Shown piece by piece: positions 52,323-61,383 of a stretch of DNA of 64,000 nt; positions within the stretch are counted from its first letter, which is position 1, and each line of letters opens with the position of its first letter. Both the position numbers and the translations under genes were made by a program. Below the pieces are notes generated by a model. The model saw only the letters and a program-made list of their open reading frames with translations. It did no database searches and was not told the DNA's origin. This DNA comes from Maricaulis sp047308265 (GTDB taxonomy: Bacteria > Pseudomonadota > Alphaproteobacteria > Caulobacterales > Maricaulaceae). The stretch lies in NCBI RefSeq assembly GCF_047308265.1, contig NZ_JBKQWY010000003.1, forward strand, positions 62,001 to 126,000. Direction: 5' to 3'.

Positions 52323-54764
52323 TCAGTCCTGAGCCTCGGTGGTCGTGAGCGAGTCGCTGCTCACCGTCAGATCCAGATCACCCATCATGTTTGGACGCGG
52401 TGATGTGGAGGAGCGGTAAACCTCCAGACGGCTCGGCTGGATGCGCGGCGGGTAGTAGTTGTCGGAGCGATCCGCATCCGCCGTTTCCCAATCCGGGTCC
52501 AGTTCGACCGAAACCACTTCCTTCTCACTCAGATAGGTCCAGACGGCCTGTTCCGGGTTGTAACGCCAGATTTCAGCCGGGATGTAGACACGCTCGGTAG
52601 TGTTGTCGGCAAAGGTGAACTCGACAATCACCGGCATGACCACACCACCCTGGTTGGAGAAGGTCAGGTAGTAGAGATAATCATCGCTGGCCAGCAGATC
52701 GCGCTGCCAGTCGGTCAGATCATCCTGGGTCGATTCGTAGCGCTCACGTTCGCGATTTGTCGTGGTGAACTGGTCGTTGCGGGAATAGAAATCCAGCACT
52801 TCACCATTCTCGTCGGCGTAATAACCCCGGCCCTGCTCGCGATTGCGACGTTGGGTGACACTTTCCGGACGCTCAAGGAATTCCGCGCGCTCGCGCTCGT
52901 TCTCAATCTCCGGGTTCTCGGTGTCGAAGGTGCCCTCAACCACGCTGTCGATAGAGATATCGACATGGTCGGTGGAGTAGAACCAGCCGCGCCAGTACCA
53001 GTCCAGATCCACACCGGACACTTCTTCCATTGTGCGGAAGAAATCATACGGCGTGGGACGTTTGAAGCGCCAGCGTTCGGCATAAGTGCGGAAGGCTTCA
53101 TCGAACAATTCGCGGCCCAAAACCGTTTCACGCAGCACCACAAGGGCGATGGTCGGCTTGGAATAGGCGTTAGCACCAAAGTTCAAGATGCTGTCAGACT
53201 GGGTCATGATCGGCATCTGGGTCTCGGACACCATGTACGAGGTGATCGAGTGAGGATCACCGCGGCGCACCGGATAGTCTTCTTCCCACAGACGCTCGGC
53301 CTGGAATTGCAGGAAGGAGTTGAGGCCTTCATCCATCCAGGTCCATTGACGCTCATCGGAATTGACCACCATCGGGAAGTAGATGTGACCGATTTCGTGG
53401 ATAATCACGCCGATGAGGCCACGCTTGGCCGCCCGCGAATAGGTCAGATTACCATCGCTATCGACCACCGGACGACCATAGGTGCCACCATTAAAGGTGA
53501 TCATCGGGTATTCCATACCGCCCTGAGGCCCAGCCACGGACTGTGCCGTGGGATAGGGATAGGGGAAGGCAAACTCGTTATAGACGTCGATCGTGTGTTC
53601 AACGGCACGTGTCGAGAAGCTGGACCACAAGGGTTCGCTCTCATTGGGGTAGAAGGACATGGCCATCACGAGGTCCGGCGCATCGCCCTGCCCGTCCTGC
53701 TCCACGCCCACAGCGTCCCAGATGAATTTGCGCGAACCCGCCCAGGCAAAATCACGCACATTCTCGGCGCGGAACTCCCAGGTCGCCTCGGACCGGGATC
53801 CCAGACGTTCGTTTTCCCGAGCCTCGTCCGGCGTGACCACGAAGACCGGCTCATCAGCCGTGCGAGCTTCGTCCAGACGTTCAATCTGTTCGTCGGTCAG
53901 CACGTCTTCCGGATTTTGAAGCTCACCGGATGCCGAGACGATAAAGTCCTGCGGCACGGTGATGGCAACGTCATAATCGCCAAATTCCAGGGTGAACTCA
54001 CCGCGACCCAGGAAGGCCTTGTTGGTCCAGCCCTCATAATCGGTAAACGCCACGGCACGCGGGAACCACTGGGCGATCTGATAGATGCAATCGCCGTTTT
54101 CGTAATCATCCTCGAAACATTCCCAACCGGCACGACCGCCGACCACTTGGGTTTCGATCAGGCGATAATTCCAGTCGATCTGGAAGGTGACGCTCTCACC
54201 GGTCGTGAGGGTTTCGGGCAGGTCAATCCGCATCAGCGTATCGACAATTGTGTGTTCGAGCGGATTGCCGTCAGCGTCCAGAACCGCGGTGATATTATGG
54301 CCATAACCGTCATTTTGAATGCGATCGAGGCGACGCAGTGCGTTGGCGGAAATCCGGTCCGGCAAGGCGGCCCCGGTGCGAGCCGAGGACCGGCCACCAC
54401 CACCGACTGTCGCGGTCATGTTGGCGATCGAATCGGCGCGGAACCGGTTCTGATCCAGCTGGAACCAGAGATAGTCCAGCGAATCGGGTGCGTTATTGGT
54501 GTAGGTAATGGTCTCTGAACCGGTGAGCACTTTCGTGCGTTCGTTCAGATGGATGTCGATGTCGTAATCGACCTGTTGCTGCCAGTAATCATGGCCCGGA
54601 GCACCCGTTGCGCGGCGCTCATTGTTAGGTGTGGGCCAATCCTCATCCTCAAGCTGACGGAAGGCATCCCGCCAGTCATTGACGGTTTGCTGGATTGGCT
54701 GTGCGACTGCAACGCTTCCCGTTGCAGCCGCCGCCAAGGCCATAAGCCAAGTGCTAAGACGCAT
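52323..54764 (-). CDS. Secreted M1-family zinc metallopeptidase
   Basis: 813 residues. Signal peptide (LSTWLMALAAAATGSVAVAQ), an N-terminal beta saddle (about 40-330) and the thermolysin-like catalytic domain with the zinc motif HEIGHIYFPM (H-E-x-x-H) and the third ligand Glu in WTWMDEGLNSFLQFQAE. GGMEYPMITF matches the GAMEN-type exopeptidase loop. C-terminal beta domain follows. It should trim amino acids from peptides in the periplasm or outside. Neighbouring DUF6702 protein is its probable partner. Confidence 0.93.
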   Translation of the reverse strand: MRLSTWLMALAAAATGSVAVAQPIQQTVNDWRDAFRQLEDEDWPTPNNERRATGAPGHDYWQQQVDYDIDIHLNERTKVLTGSETITYTNNAPDSLDYLWFQLDQNRFRADSIANMTATVGGGGRSSARTGAALPDRISANALRRLDRIQNDGYGHNITAVLDADGNPLEHTIVDTLMRIDLPETLTTGESVTFQIDWNYRLIETQVVGGRAGWECFEDDYENGDCIYQIAQWFPRAVAFTDYEGWTNKAFLGRGEFTLEFGDYDVAITVPQDFIVSASGELQNPEDVLTDEQIERLDEARTADEPVFVVTPDEARENERLGSRSEATWEFRAENVRDFAWAGSRKFIWDAVGVEQDGQGDAPDLVMAMSFYPNESEPLWSSFSTRAVEHTIDVYNEFAFPYPYPTAQSVAGPQGGMEYPMITFNGGTYGRPVVDSDGNLTYSRAAKRGLIGVIIHEIGHIYFPMVVNSDERQWTWMDEGLNSFLQFQAERLWEEDYPVRRGDPHSITSYMVSETQMPIMTQSDSILNFGANAYSKPTIALVVLRETVLGRELFDEAFRTYAERWRFKRPTPYDFFRTMEEVSGVDLDWYWRGWFYSTDHVDISIDSVVEGTFDTENPEIENERERAEFLERPESVTQRRNREQGRGYYADENGEVLDFYSRNDQFTTTNRERERYESTQDDLTDWQRDLLASDDYLYYLTFSNQGGVVMPVIVEFTFADNTTERVYIPAEIWRYNPEQAVWTYLSEKEVVSVELDPDWETADADRSDNYYPPRIQPSRLEVYRSSTSPRPNMMGDLDLTVSSDSLTTTEAQD

Positions 54765-54849
54765 ACTATTCCCCTAGTAAAGCCCGTTTCCCCACGGTAG
54801 CCCGTTTTCGGGTTGTTCGGACTATTGGTAACGCGCCCTAGAGGTTGCG

Positions 54850-56133
54850 TCACCCCTCTGAGGGCAGAGCGCCTGCGTCTGGGTCAGTCTTGCCTGTGGT
54901 CGCAGCAGGTGTCGTGTCGAAATCGCCACTCTTCGCCTTCCCTCGCGCCGCGAACGCCATGAAAATGCCGCCAAAACCGACAAACATGACCAGGGTTGAG
55001 ACCAGCGCCCCCAGGAAGGGCACAAAGCTCAGACCGGCCATCAGCGCCATGACAACCAGAAGACCCAGCATCAGCTTGCCCATCCCGATCGGTCCGTCGA
55101 CATCACGCTGGAACAGCAAGGTTCCCAGAATGATCGCGCCAAAAGCCATGACCAGGAAATAGAAAGGCGGCATCAGCACCCAGATCAAGAGGGCGAGCGG
55201 AATACCGATCACCGTCACCATTAGCAGGATGGGAATGACCAAGAAGGCCACCGGAGCAAAGGCAAAACCGATAAAGCCGAAGAAGGACCCCAGGGCCCAG
55301 CGCCGACGGAAATGGCGGGACATGGATGCCATGCCGTTCGGGAAGAACAACAGGGTCAGCAGGCCCACGACAAAGGCCGGGATCAGGAATGCCAGTCCCA
55401 GAATACCGAAGAAATTGCCAACGGCCGTGTCGATGCCGTCGAAATGCTTCACGCCGAAATCGAAGGGCTCGTAGGTGAAGTCGACACCGCCTGTCACGAC
55501 AGCACCGTCCTCTACCTCCGGTTCATTGGGACCACGGACCCGCAATTCGCCATCGATACGGGCTGTTTCAAGAACATAGACGTGTTCGGCTGTCACTTCG
55601 ACCGAACCTGAAAACTGGCCGCCCAGATGCACTTCACGAGCTTCGAATTCGGCCGTATCGCCGATCTGACCCAAGGCATAGATCTCGCCCGCCGCGACAT
55701 CTGCTTCACCGGACACACGGGCCGCTTCGCGGAGCCGCACGGACCCGCCCGCCAGGGCGATATCGCCCCCGGACGATCCCGAGAAGTCGAGATCGCCACC
55801 GGCGGCATTCACATCACCATCGACGTCTGCGGAAATGGTGATATCGCCACCGGCGACATCCACCTCACCGCGCACACTCCCGGCGATGGAAATATCGCCA
55901 CCGATCAGCTCGATACTGCCGGTGACATCGGCATCAATATCAACATCACCGGCAATGCCTGTGACATCACCTTCAACAGTGCCCGTCAGGTCGAGCTCGC
56001 CCGCGATGACTGTGACATCATCGCGCGTGCCGCCTGATTGCATTTTTACATCGCCGCCAATCACCTGAGCGGGTGCCATCGCGGCAGTGGTCATGGCCAG
56101 CCCCAAGGCCACAAACAATGCTTTCATTGTCAT
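54850..56133 (-). CDS. Polymer-forming (bactofilin-like) protein with C-terminal membrane helices
   Basis: 427 residues. After a signal sequence (ends MAPAQ) come roughly ten short repeats rich in G-D/G-G turns (for example LIGGDISIAGSVRGEVDVAG, GDITISADVDGDVNAAGG), a right-handed beta-helix like bactofilins (about 25-215). The C-terminal half has four or five membrane helices (FLVIPILLMVTVIGIPLALL, PFYFLVMAFGAIILGTLLF). The helix would sit outside the membrane with a membrane anchor. GGAGAG five bases before ATG 56133 supports the start. It is co-oriented 50 bases after a related lipoprotein gene, presumably one operon. Confidence 0.8.
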   Translation of the reverse strand: MTMKALFVALGLAMTTAAMAPAQVIGGDVKMQSGGTRDDVTVIAGELDLTGTVEGDVTGIAGDVDIDADVTGSIELIGGDISIAGSVRGEVDVAGGDITISADVDGDVNAAGGDLDFSGSSGGDIALAGGSVRLREAARVSGEADVAAGEIYALGQIGDTAEFEAREVHLGGQFSGSVEVTAEHVYVLETARIDGELRVRGPNEPEVEDGAVVTGGVDFTYEPFDFGVKHFDGIDTAVGNFFGILGLAFLIPAFVVGLLTLLFFPNGMASMSRHFRRRWALGSFFGFIGFAFAPVAFLVIPILLMVTVIGIPLALLIWVLMPPFYFLVMAFGAIILGTLLFQRDVDGPIGMGKLMLGLLVVMALMAGLSFVPFLGALVSTLVMFVGFGGIFMAFAARGKAKSGDFDTTPAATTGKTDPDAGALPSEG

Positions 56134-56183
56134 GAAATCTCTCCAAACGCCCCCCGGCGATCAGGTTAAACAAATATCCTGTT

Positions 56184-56960
56184 CTAGGCGTTGTCCAGAA
56201 GGTCGTCGCAGTCCCGTCCATCACGGTCATGGAAAACAACGTCGGACATGGAGCCATTTTGATCCGGCGCCTCTTCGGCCCAGATCTCGAGGCGACCTTC
56301 AACCCGCAGGCTGTCTGAGAGGTCGACATCAATGGCGCAGACCGTCAGGTCCTCATGGAAATGACCATCCAGTTCGACTCGACCATAATCGGCGTCACGA
56401 CGACGCGGACGGAAATCATCTCCGGCAACCAAAGTGGTGTCACCAAAGACTTCCGCATCGAACGTGATGCGTGCAGCCTCTGCGGTGAAACTATCGCGAA
56501 ACTCGCCGCGAATATTCATACTGCCTGCTGCCAGCGACGTCTCTCCGCCCACACGAGCGTTGACATTCAAATCACCGGACGCGATGGACAATTCACCGCC
56601 CGTATCGGCAGACCAAACCACATCACCGGCTGCGACAGAGGCTTCGCCGGCAACAGAGCCGGAAAAATCGACATCGCCTGCGGCAATGGACACATCGCCC
56701 CCCACCTGGAGGTCATCCGCGTTTACGTCTCCGGACAGGAGGCTGACATCGCCGCCGACCCGGCCGCGAAGATCGAGATCTCCGCCAATTGTCGAATAAT
56801 CGCCATCGCGATCCAGGACACGATAGCCGTCCTTGAAACTGGCCTTGAAGTCATGATCGAAATCATCATCGTCGGCCACAACGATCACACAGCCGGACAG
56901 GCTGATCGCACCCAGGACGGCAACGCTAGCCAGTGCAAATTTGCCCATGGATTGGCGCAT
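56184..56960 (-). CDS. Beta-helical polymer-forming lipoprotein
   Basis: 258 residues. Lipoprotein signal (FALASVAVLGAISLSGC), an Asp-rich stretch (DDDDFDHDF), then G-D-V/G-G repeats (STIGGDLDLRGRVGGDVSLL, LQVGGDVSIAAGDVDFSGSV) of a bactofilin-like beta-helix. The C-terminal part HEDLTVCAIDVDLSDSLRVE and RDGRDCDDLL is shared with the lipoprotein at 58960. Likely anchored in the outer membrane. GAGGAG precedes the ATG. Function unknown; it may form a filament or stiffen the envelope. Confidence 0.75.
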   Translation of the reverse strand: MRQSMGKFALASVAVLGAISLSGCVIVVADDDDFDHDFKASFKDGYRVLDRDGDYSTIGGDLDLRGRVGGDVSLLSGDVNADDLQVGGDVSIAAGDVDFSGSVAGEASVAAGDVVWSADTGGELSIASGDLNVNARVGGETSLAAGSMNIRGEFRDSFTAEAARITFDAEVFGDTTLVAGDDFRPRRRDADYGRVELDGHFHEDLTVCAIDVDLSDSLRVEGRLEIWAEEAPDQNGSMSDVVFHDRDGRDCDDLLDNA

Positions 56961-57024
56961 GTTCTGCTCCTCACACCGGGCCGGATTATGAACCAGCCCA
57001 AAAATAAACGCTCCCCAACGTGAG

Positions 57025-57080
57025 TCCTATCATAGGATTATCGATTTTCGATATCAAGCGATTTTTTGTTTATCGATAAA
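57025..57080. promoter_or_regulatory. Cluster of TATCGA palindromes upstream of the polymer-forming operon
   Basis: In an AT-rich stretch: TCCTAT-C-ATAGGA (57025-57037), TATCGA-TTT-TCGATA (57039-57053), and the perfect 12-bp palindrome TTTATCGATAAA (57069-57080). Their number and spacing suggest operators for a regulator of the leftward lipoprotein operon or the rightward acyl ligase. The regulator is not identifiable. Confidence 0.6.
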
Positions 57081-57215
57081 TATTTTTTGATTCACGAGAA
57101 GAAAGACCGATTGGGCTGCGTGTGAATGAAGCCTACCCTTTCCCTTGCGTCAGCTGCGGTCCATATTTGGTCCCAATGAATGTTGCCGCAATAGAGCGGT
57201 ACACGGGAGGACTGT

Positions 57216-58856
57216 ATGGCGGAAGAGTTCACCGCTATGTCGGCTCCGGAAGCCTTGGCCGCCGGAGACGAAAGCACGATCTATTTTGGCCCTGACCTGG
57301 ATGAGCGCCGGATTCGCAAGCCGGTCTTTGCATCTCTGCTCGATGCCAAACGTCGTTATGGCGGCAAGCGCACCGCGATCATCGATGCGGACGGTCGCGA
57401 GCTGACCTATGACGAGTTAATCAAGGCCAGTTTCGCCCTGGGTCACGCGCTCAAACAAGGTACGGAACCGGGAGAGGCCGTCGCGGTCCTTCTGCCCACA
57501 GGGCTTGGCGCCATTATCGCCTTCTATGCGATCTCGGCCTATGGCCGTGTGCCCGCCATGCTTAATTTCACCGCCGGTGAAAAAGCCCTGAAGGCCGCCA
57601 TGACGGCCTGTAAGGCGAAGCGGGTTGTGACCGCCCACCGTTTCATCGAACTGGGCGAACTCGATGCTCTGGAAACAGCGCTCGGGGCTGATCACGAGAT
57701 GATCTATCTTGAGGATGTGCGTGAAAATCTCGGCCTGGTCGACAAGCTGGCCGCCCTCGCCGGCTCCGTCCTGCCCTGGGCTGTCGCCTCCCGGACCGAT
57801 GCGGATGACGCCGCGGTTTATCTGTTCACCTCCGGTACTGAAGGCGATCCCAAGGGTGTCGTACTCAGCCATGCCAATCTTCTGGCCAATGTGGAACAGG
57901 TGCGCGACACCATCGAAATCCTGCCGACCGATGTGTTGTTCAACCCCCTGCCCACCTTCCACTGTTTCGGCTTGACCGGCGGTGTTCTGGTGCCGATCGG
58001 GCTGGGCGTTCCCACGGTGTGCCACCCGACACCACTGCAAGCGAAGACCATCGTCAAGCGCATCGCAGAAACGCGTTCAACCATCATGTTCGCGACCGAT
58101 ACCTTCATGAACCAGTATGCGCGCGTGGCAGACAAGGATGATCTGTCATCCCTGCGCATGGCCGTGTGTGGTGCTGAACGAGTGAAAGACGAGACGCGCG
58201 TGGCCCTGCGCCGCCGTTTCGATCTGGAGATCGTGGAAGGCTATGGCCTCACCGAAGCCGCGCCTGTGCTGGCGGTAAACCAGCCGGAAAACAATCGTCC
58301 GGGCACGGTCGGCAAACTGCTTCCGGGGTGTTCAGCCAAGCTCGTGCCGGTTGAAGGCATTGAAGATGGAGGCCAGCTGCATATTCGCGGCCCCAATATC
58401 ATGAAGGGCTATATCCGTCCGTCCGCCCCACTCGAGCTCGAACCTCCACGCGAAGGTTGGCATGACACGGGTGATATTGTCGCGATCGACAGTGATGGTT
58501 TCCTGTCCATTCGTGGCCGGGTGAAACGCTTTGCCAAGCTTGGCGGGGAGATGGTCTCCCTGGCTGTGGTTGAAAACTGCGCAAACTCGCTCTGGCCTGA
58601 CAATATGCACGCCGCCGTCGCCCTGCCGGACAAGCGCAAGGGCGAACAGATCATTCTGCTGACCGATTGCCAGAATGCCAGCCGCAGCGATCTGGTCGCA
58701 TTTGCCAAGAACCACGGCATCAACGAACTGGCCATTCCGCGCAAGATTTTCCAGGTCGACGATATCCCGGTTCTGGGCACGGGCAAGACCAATTACGGCC
58801 AGGTCCAGACCATGGCGATTGAGTTGACGCAGGAACCCGCCTCGGAACCGGCCTGA
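57216..58856 (+). CDS. AMP-binding acyl-CoA/acyl-ACP ligase
   Basis: 546 residues of the ANL superfamily. P-loop-like AMP motif YLFTSGTEGDPKGVVLSHAN, VEGYGLTEAAPVLAVN, and the hinge region DTGDIVAIDSDGFLSIRGR, then RIPRKIFQVDDIPVLGTGKT-type C-terminus with the catalytic Lys (GTGKTNYGQVQ). It activates a carboxylic acid as acyl-AMP, then transfers it to CoA or ACP. It resembles the ligase part of the Aas protein, without the acyltransferase and transporter domains. GGGAGG precedes ATG 57216. Substrate is unknown. Confidence 0.87.
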   Translation: MAEEFTAMSAPEALAAGDESTIYFGPDLDERRIRKPVFASLLDAKRRYGGKRTAIIDADGRELTYDELIKASFALGHALKQGTEPGEAVAVLLPTGLGAIIAFYAISAYGRVPAMLNFTAGEKALKAAMTACKAKRVVTAHRFIELGELDALETALGADHEMIYLEDVRENLGLVDKLAALAGSVLPWAVASRTDADDAAVYLFTSGTEGDPKGVVLSHANLLANVEQVRDTIEILPTDVLFNPLPTFHCFGLTGGVLVPIGLGVPTVCHPTPLQAKTIVKRIAETRSTIMFATDTFMNQYARVADKDDLSSLRMAVCGAERVKDETRVALRRRFDLEIVEGYGLTEAAPVLAVNQPENNRPGTVGKLLPGCSAKLVPVEGIEDGGQLHIRGPNIMKGYIRPSAPLELEPPREGWHDTGDIVAIDSDGFLSIRGRVKRFAKLGGEMVSLAVVENCANSLWPDNMHAAVALPDKRKGEQIILLTDCQNASRSDLVAFAKNHGINELAIPRKIFQVDDIPVLGTGKTNYGQVQTMAIELTQEPASEPA

Positions 58857-58908
58857 CCAACCGCGTTCCACCAGACCGATTGCCACACGGTCACTGACTA
58901 CAATGCAT

Positions 58909-58936
58909 AAAAGCCCGGGCCATGACCCGGGCTTTT
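58909..58936. terminator. Bidirectional terminator between the ligase and lipoprotein genes
   Basis: Perfect 11-pair stem AAAAGCCCGGG / CCCGGGCTTTT with a six-base loop. The A-run on one side and T-run on the other let it stop transcription from both convergent genes. Confidence 0.92.
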
Positions 58937-58959
58937 GTCATTTCAGGTTTTGTTTGCGC

Positions 58960-59631
58960 TCAAAGAACGCGTTCGCAATCGCGACCATTGAGCGCTTCAA
59001 GCGTCGCATCGCCGGGCATATTGGCCACACGATCATCGGTGATCAGAGTCAGACCGCCGGCGAAATGGGCACTGCGTTCGATATCGATTTCAGCCGCGCA
59101 GACTGTCAGCGGTTCCGCGAAATAACCCGAGAGAATAGCTCGGCCATTGCCCTCATCATTTGTGCCCTCGCCGATCACCGTAACAGGACCCTCAAACCGA
59201 GCGCGCAATTCCATGCGAGCGCCATGAATACGGCTTTCACCCTCAACCCGGCCATCAATGGTCATGCGCGCTCCGGTCACCTCGAGGCGCTCACCAAACT
59301 GTCCGTCCAGATGGATAAGAGCCCCTTCTACCCGGGCGCGTCCGGCAACAGATCCTGTGAAGCGGATGCGGGCACCGGCCGCATAGAGATCGCCACCGAC
59401 ATCCGCGTTCGACCGAACAGACATACCTTCCAGCGAGAGGTCGTCTCCGACTTCACCATCAGCCCGGACAAACATGCCCGCAAACTCCGCATCACCGCCC
59501 ACATGGACCGTCTTAGAGGCGACCATGCCCGCGCTTTCGACAGAACGATGCTCGGCCGGACCATGCGTGGAATAAGTACACGCCGATACGGCCAGGGCAC
59601 TGATGGGCAGGATAAGGGCAAATGCTTTCAT
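58960..59631 (-). CDS. Beta-helical lipoprotein, paralogue of the 56184 gene
   Basis: 223 residues. Lipoprotein signal (MKAFALILPISALAVSAC), then repeats VGGDAEFAGMFVRADGEVGD, MSVRSNADVGGDLYAAGARI of the bactofilin-like type. The C-terminal LTVCAAEIDIERSAHFAGGL and NGRDCERVL repeat those of the lipoprotein at 56184, including two Cys residues. GGGAGA precedes ATG 59631; the frame is open to 59742 but the signal peptide fixes the start. Function unknown; three such proteins sit within 5 kb. Confidence 0.75.
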   Translation of the reverse strand: MKAFALILPISALAVSACTYSTHGPAEHRSVESAGMVASKTVHVGGDAEFAGMFVRADGEVGDDLSLEGMSVRSNADVGGDLYAAGARIRFTGSVAGRARVEGALIHLDGQFGERLEVTGARMTIDGRVEGESRIHGARMELRARFEGPVTVIGEGTNDEGNGRAILSGYFAEPLTVCAAEIDIERSAHFAGGLTLITDDRVANMPGDATLEALNGRDCERVL

Positions 59632-59751
59632 CTCAGATCTCCCGGTTACGGGACCCCGCGTCCCTTCCTTGAGACTTGTGATGCGCGCCAAGCCAGGATT
59701 GGATGCAGCCGGGCTGATGATTTCCCGGCGACACCCGATCACCGCGTTGAA

Positions 59752-61152
59752 TCAGATGTGAAGCGCCTTGCCATAGGCCGAGAGCACGCTCTCATGCATC
59801 ATCTCCGAAAGGGTCGGGTGCGGGAAGACCGTATGCATGAGCTCGGCCTCCGTCGTTTCCAGCTGACGGGCAACCACATAGCCCTGGATCAGTTCAGTCA
59901 CTTCGGCACCGATCATATGAGCCCCCAGAAGCTCGCCGGTCTTGGCGTCAAAGACCGTTTTTACAAGCCCTTGGTCATCCCCCAGGGCGATGGCCTTGCC
60001 ATTGCCGACAAACGGGAAACGGCCGACCTTCACCTCATGCCCGGCCTCTTTGGCCTTGGCCTCGGTCAGGCCCACAGAGGCGACCTGCGGATGGCAGTAG
60101 GTACACCCAGGGATGTTGGATTTATCGAAGGCGTGCACATTATGTCCAGCGATCTTCTCGACACAGACCACACCTTCATGAGAGGCCTTGTGAGCCAGCC
60201 AGGGCGGTCCGGCCACATCACCGATGGCATAAAGGCCCGGCACATTCGTGCGGCCATAGCCGTCATTCACGATATGACCGCGATCGATCTTCGCGCCCAG
60301 CGCTTCAAGACCGAGATTTTCTACGTTGCCGACAATACCGATGGCGAGAATGACCTTCTCGACCTCGACAATCTCGGTCTTGCCCTTGCTGGTCTTCACA
60401 TGAACCTTCACACCGGCACCGGATTTGTCGAGTTTTTCGACCTGCGCACCGGTCATCAGTGACATGCCTTGTTTCTTGAACGCCTTAGCGGCCAGGGCCG
60501 AAATCTCTTCATCCTCGACCGGCAGGACGCGGTCCATCATTTCAACCACGGTCACATCTGCGCCCATGGTTTTGTAGAAACTAGCGAATTCTATGCCGAT
60601 CGCGCCCGAACCAATGACCAGGATGGATTTTGGCATGCTGGTCGGCACCATGGCTTCCTTGTAGGTCCAGACCTTGTTGCCATCCGGCTCGAGCCCGGCA
60701 GCGGGCACCGTACGCGCCCGAGCGCCCGTCGCGAGGATTACGTGCTTGGCGGTGTAACGATCCTTGCCCACGACAACGACAGGCGCACCCGTTCCTTTTT
60801 CCAGCGTCGCCTCGCCATCAATAACGGTGACCTTGTTCTTCTTGAGCAACATGCCCACACCGCCTGACAGGCGCCCGGCCACGCCGCGCGAGCGCTTCAC
60901 GATGGCATCGATATCGAAACCGATCTCACCGGCGCTCAGGCCAAAATCGCCGGCATGTTGCATGAGGTGATAGACTTCGGAGGTGCGCAGCAGAGCCTTG
61001 GTCGGAATACAGCCCCAGTTGAGACAGATGCCGCCCAGGTGTTCGCGTTCGACCACAGCGGCTTTCATGCCCAGCTGAGCGGCTCGGATCGCAGCCACAT
61101 AACCGCCGGGCCCGCCACCAATGACGATGACATCAAACGCGTTGGACGACAT
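59752..61152 (-). CDS. lpd: Dihydrolipoyl dehydrogenase (E3)
   Basis: 466 residues, FAD flavoenzyme reoxidising dihydrolipoyl groups of pyruvate (and other 2-oxo acid) dehydrogenase complexes with NAD+. FAD motif DVIVIGGGPGGYVAAI, redox-active cysteines in GGICLNWGCIPTKALL, NAD motif ILVIGSGAIGIEFASFY and a C-terminal catalytic His-Glu in HPTLSEMMHE. GGAGGAAG precedes ATG 61152; upstream in-frame sequence is not coding. It completes the pdhA/B/C set encoded 55 kb away in this window. Confidence 0.96.
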   Translation of the reverse strand: MSSNAFDVIVIGGGPGGYVAAIRAAQLGMKAAVVEREHLGGICLNWGCIPTKALLRTSEVYHLMQHAGDFGLSAGEIGFDIDAIVKRSRGVAGRLSGGVGMLLKKNKVTVIDGEATLEKGTGAPVVVVGKDRYTAKHVILATGARARTVPAAGLEPDGNKVWTYKEAMVPTSMPKSILVIGSGAIGIEFASFYKTMGADVTVVEMMDRVLPVEDEEISALAAKAFKKQGMSLMTGAQVEKLDKSGAGVKVHVKTSKGKTEIVEVEKVILAIGIVGNVENLGLEALGAKIDRGHIVNDGYGRTNVPGLYAIGDVAGPPWLAHKASHEGVVCVEKIAGHNVHAFDKSNIPGCTYCHPQVASVGLTEAKAKEAGHEVKVGRFPFVGNGKAIALGDDQGLVKTVFDAKTGELLGAHMIGAEVTELIQGYVVARQLETTEAELMHTVFPHPTLSEMMHESVLSAYGKALHI

Positions 61153-61383
61153 AGGGACTTCCTCCGATCTATATATTTCACACACGAAATTTATGCGCGA
61201 CAGGGTCTCTGGCAGATAGCAGGCCCGACCTAAAGTTTCAATCTCCTCAAACGAGGAAATCAATCCGGGGGAGCGTTCTGCCCCGTCCCTCATCATTTCT
61301 TGAACAGGATGACTGGCCGCCCTCGCCTTTAGGCACTAGATTTGATCCATAAAAAGGATTCACAAAAAAGACGGGATGACGAT

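Noticed and set aside
52851..54518. A 555-codon open frame antisense to the M1 peptidase
   Set aside because: Long only because of codon bias of the real gene, which has a signal peptide and zinc motif.
58903..60462. A 519-codon plus-strand frame over the lipoprotein and lpd genes
   Set aside because: It runs opposite to two well-supported genes and shows no domain.
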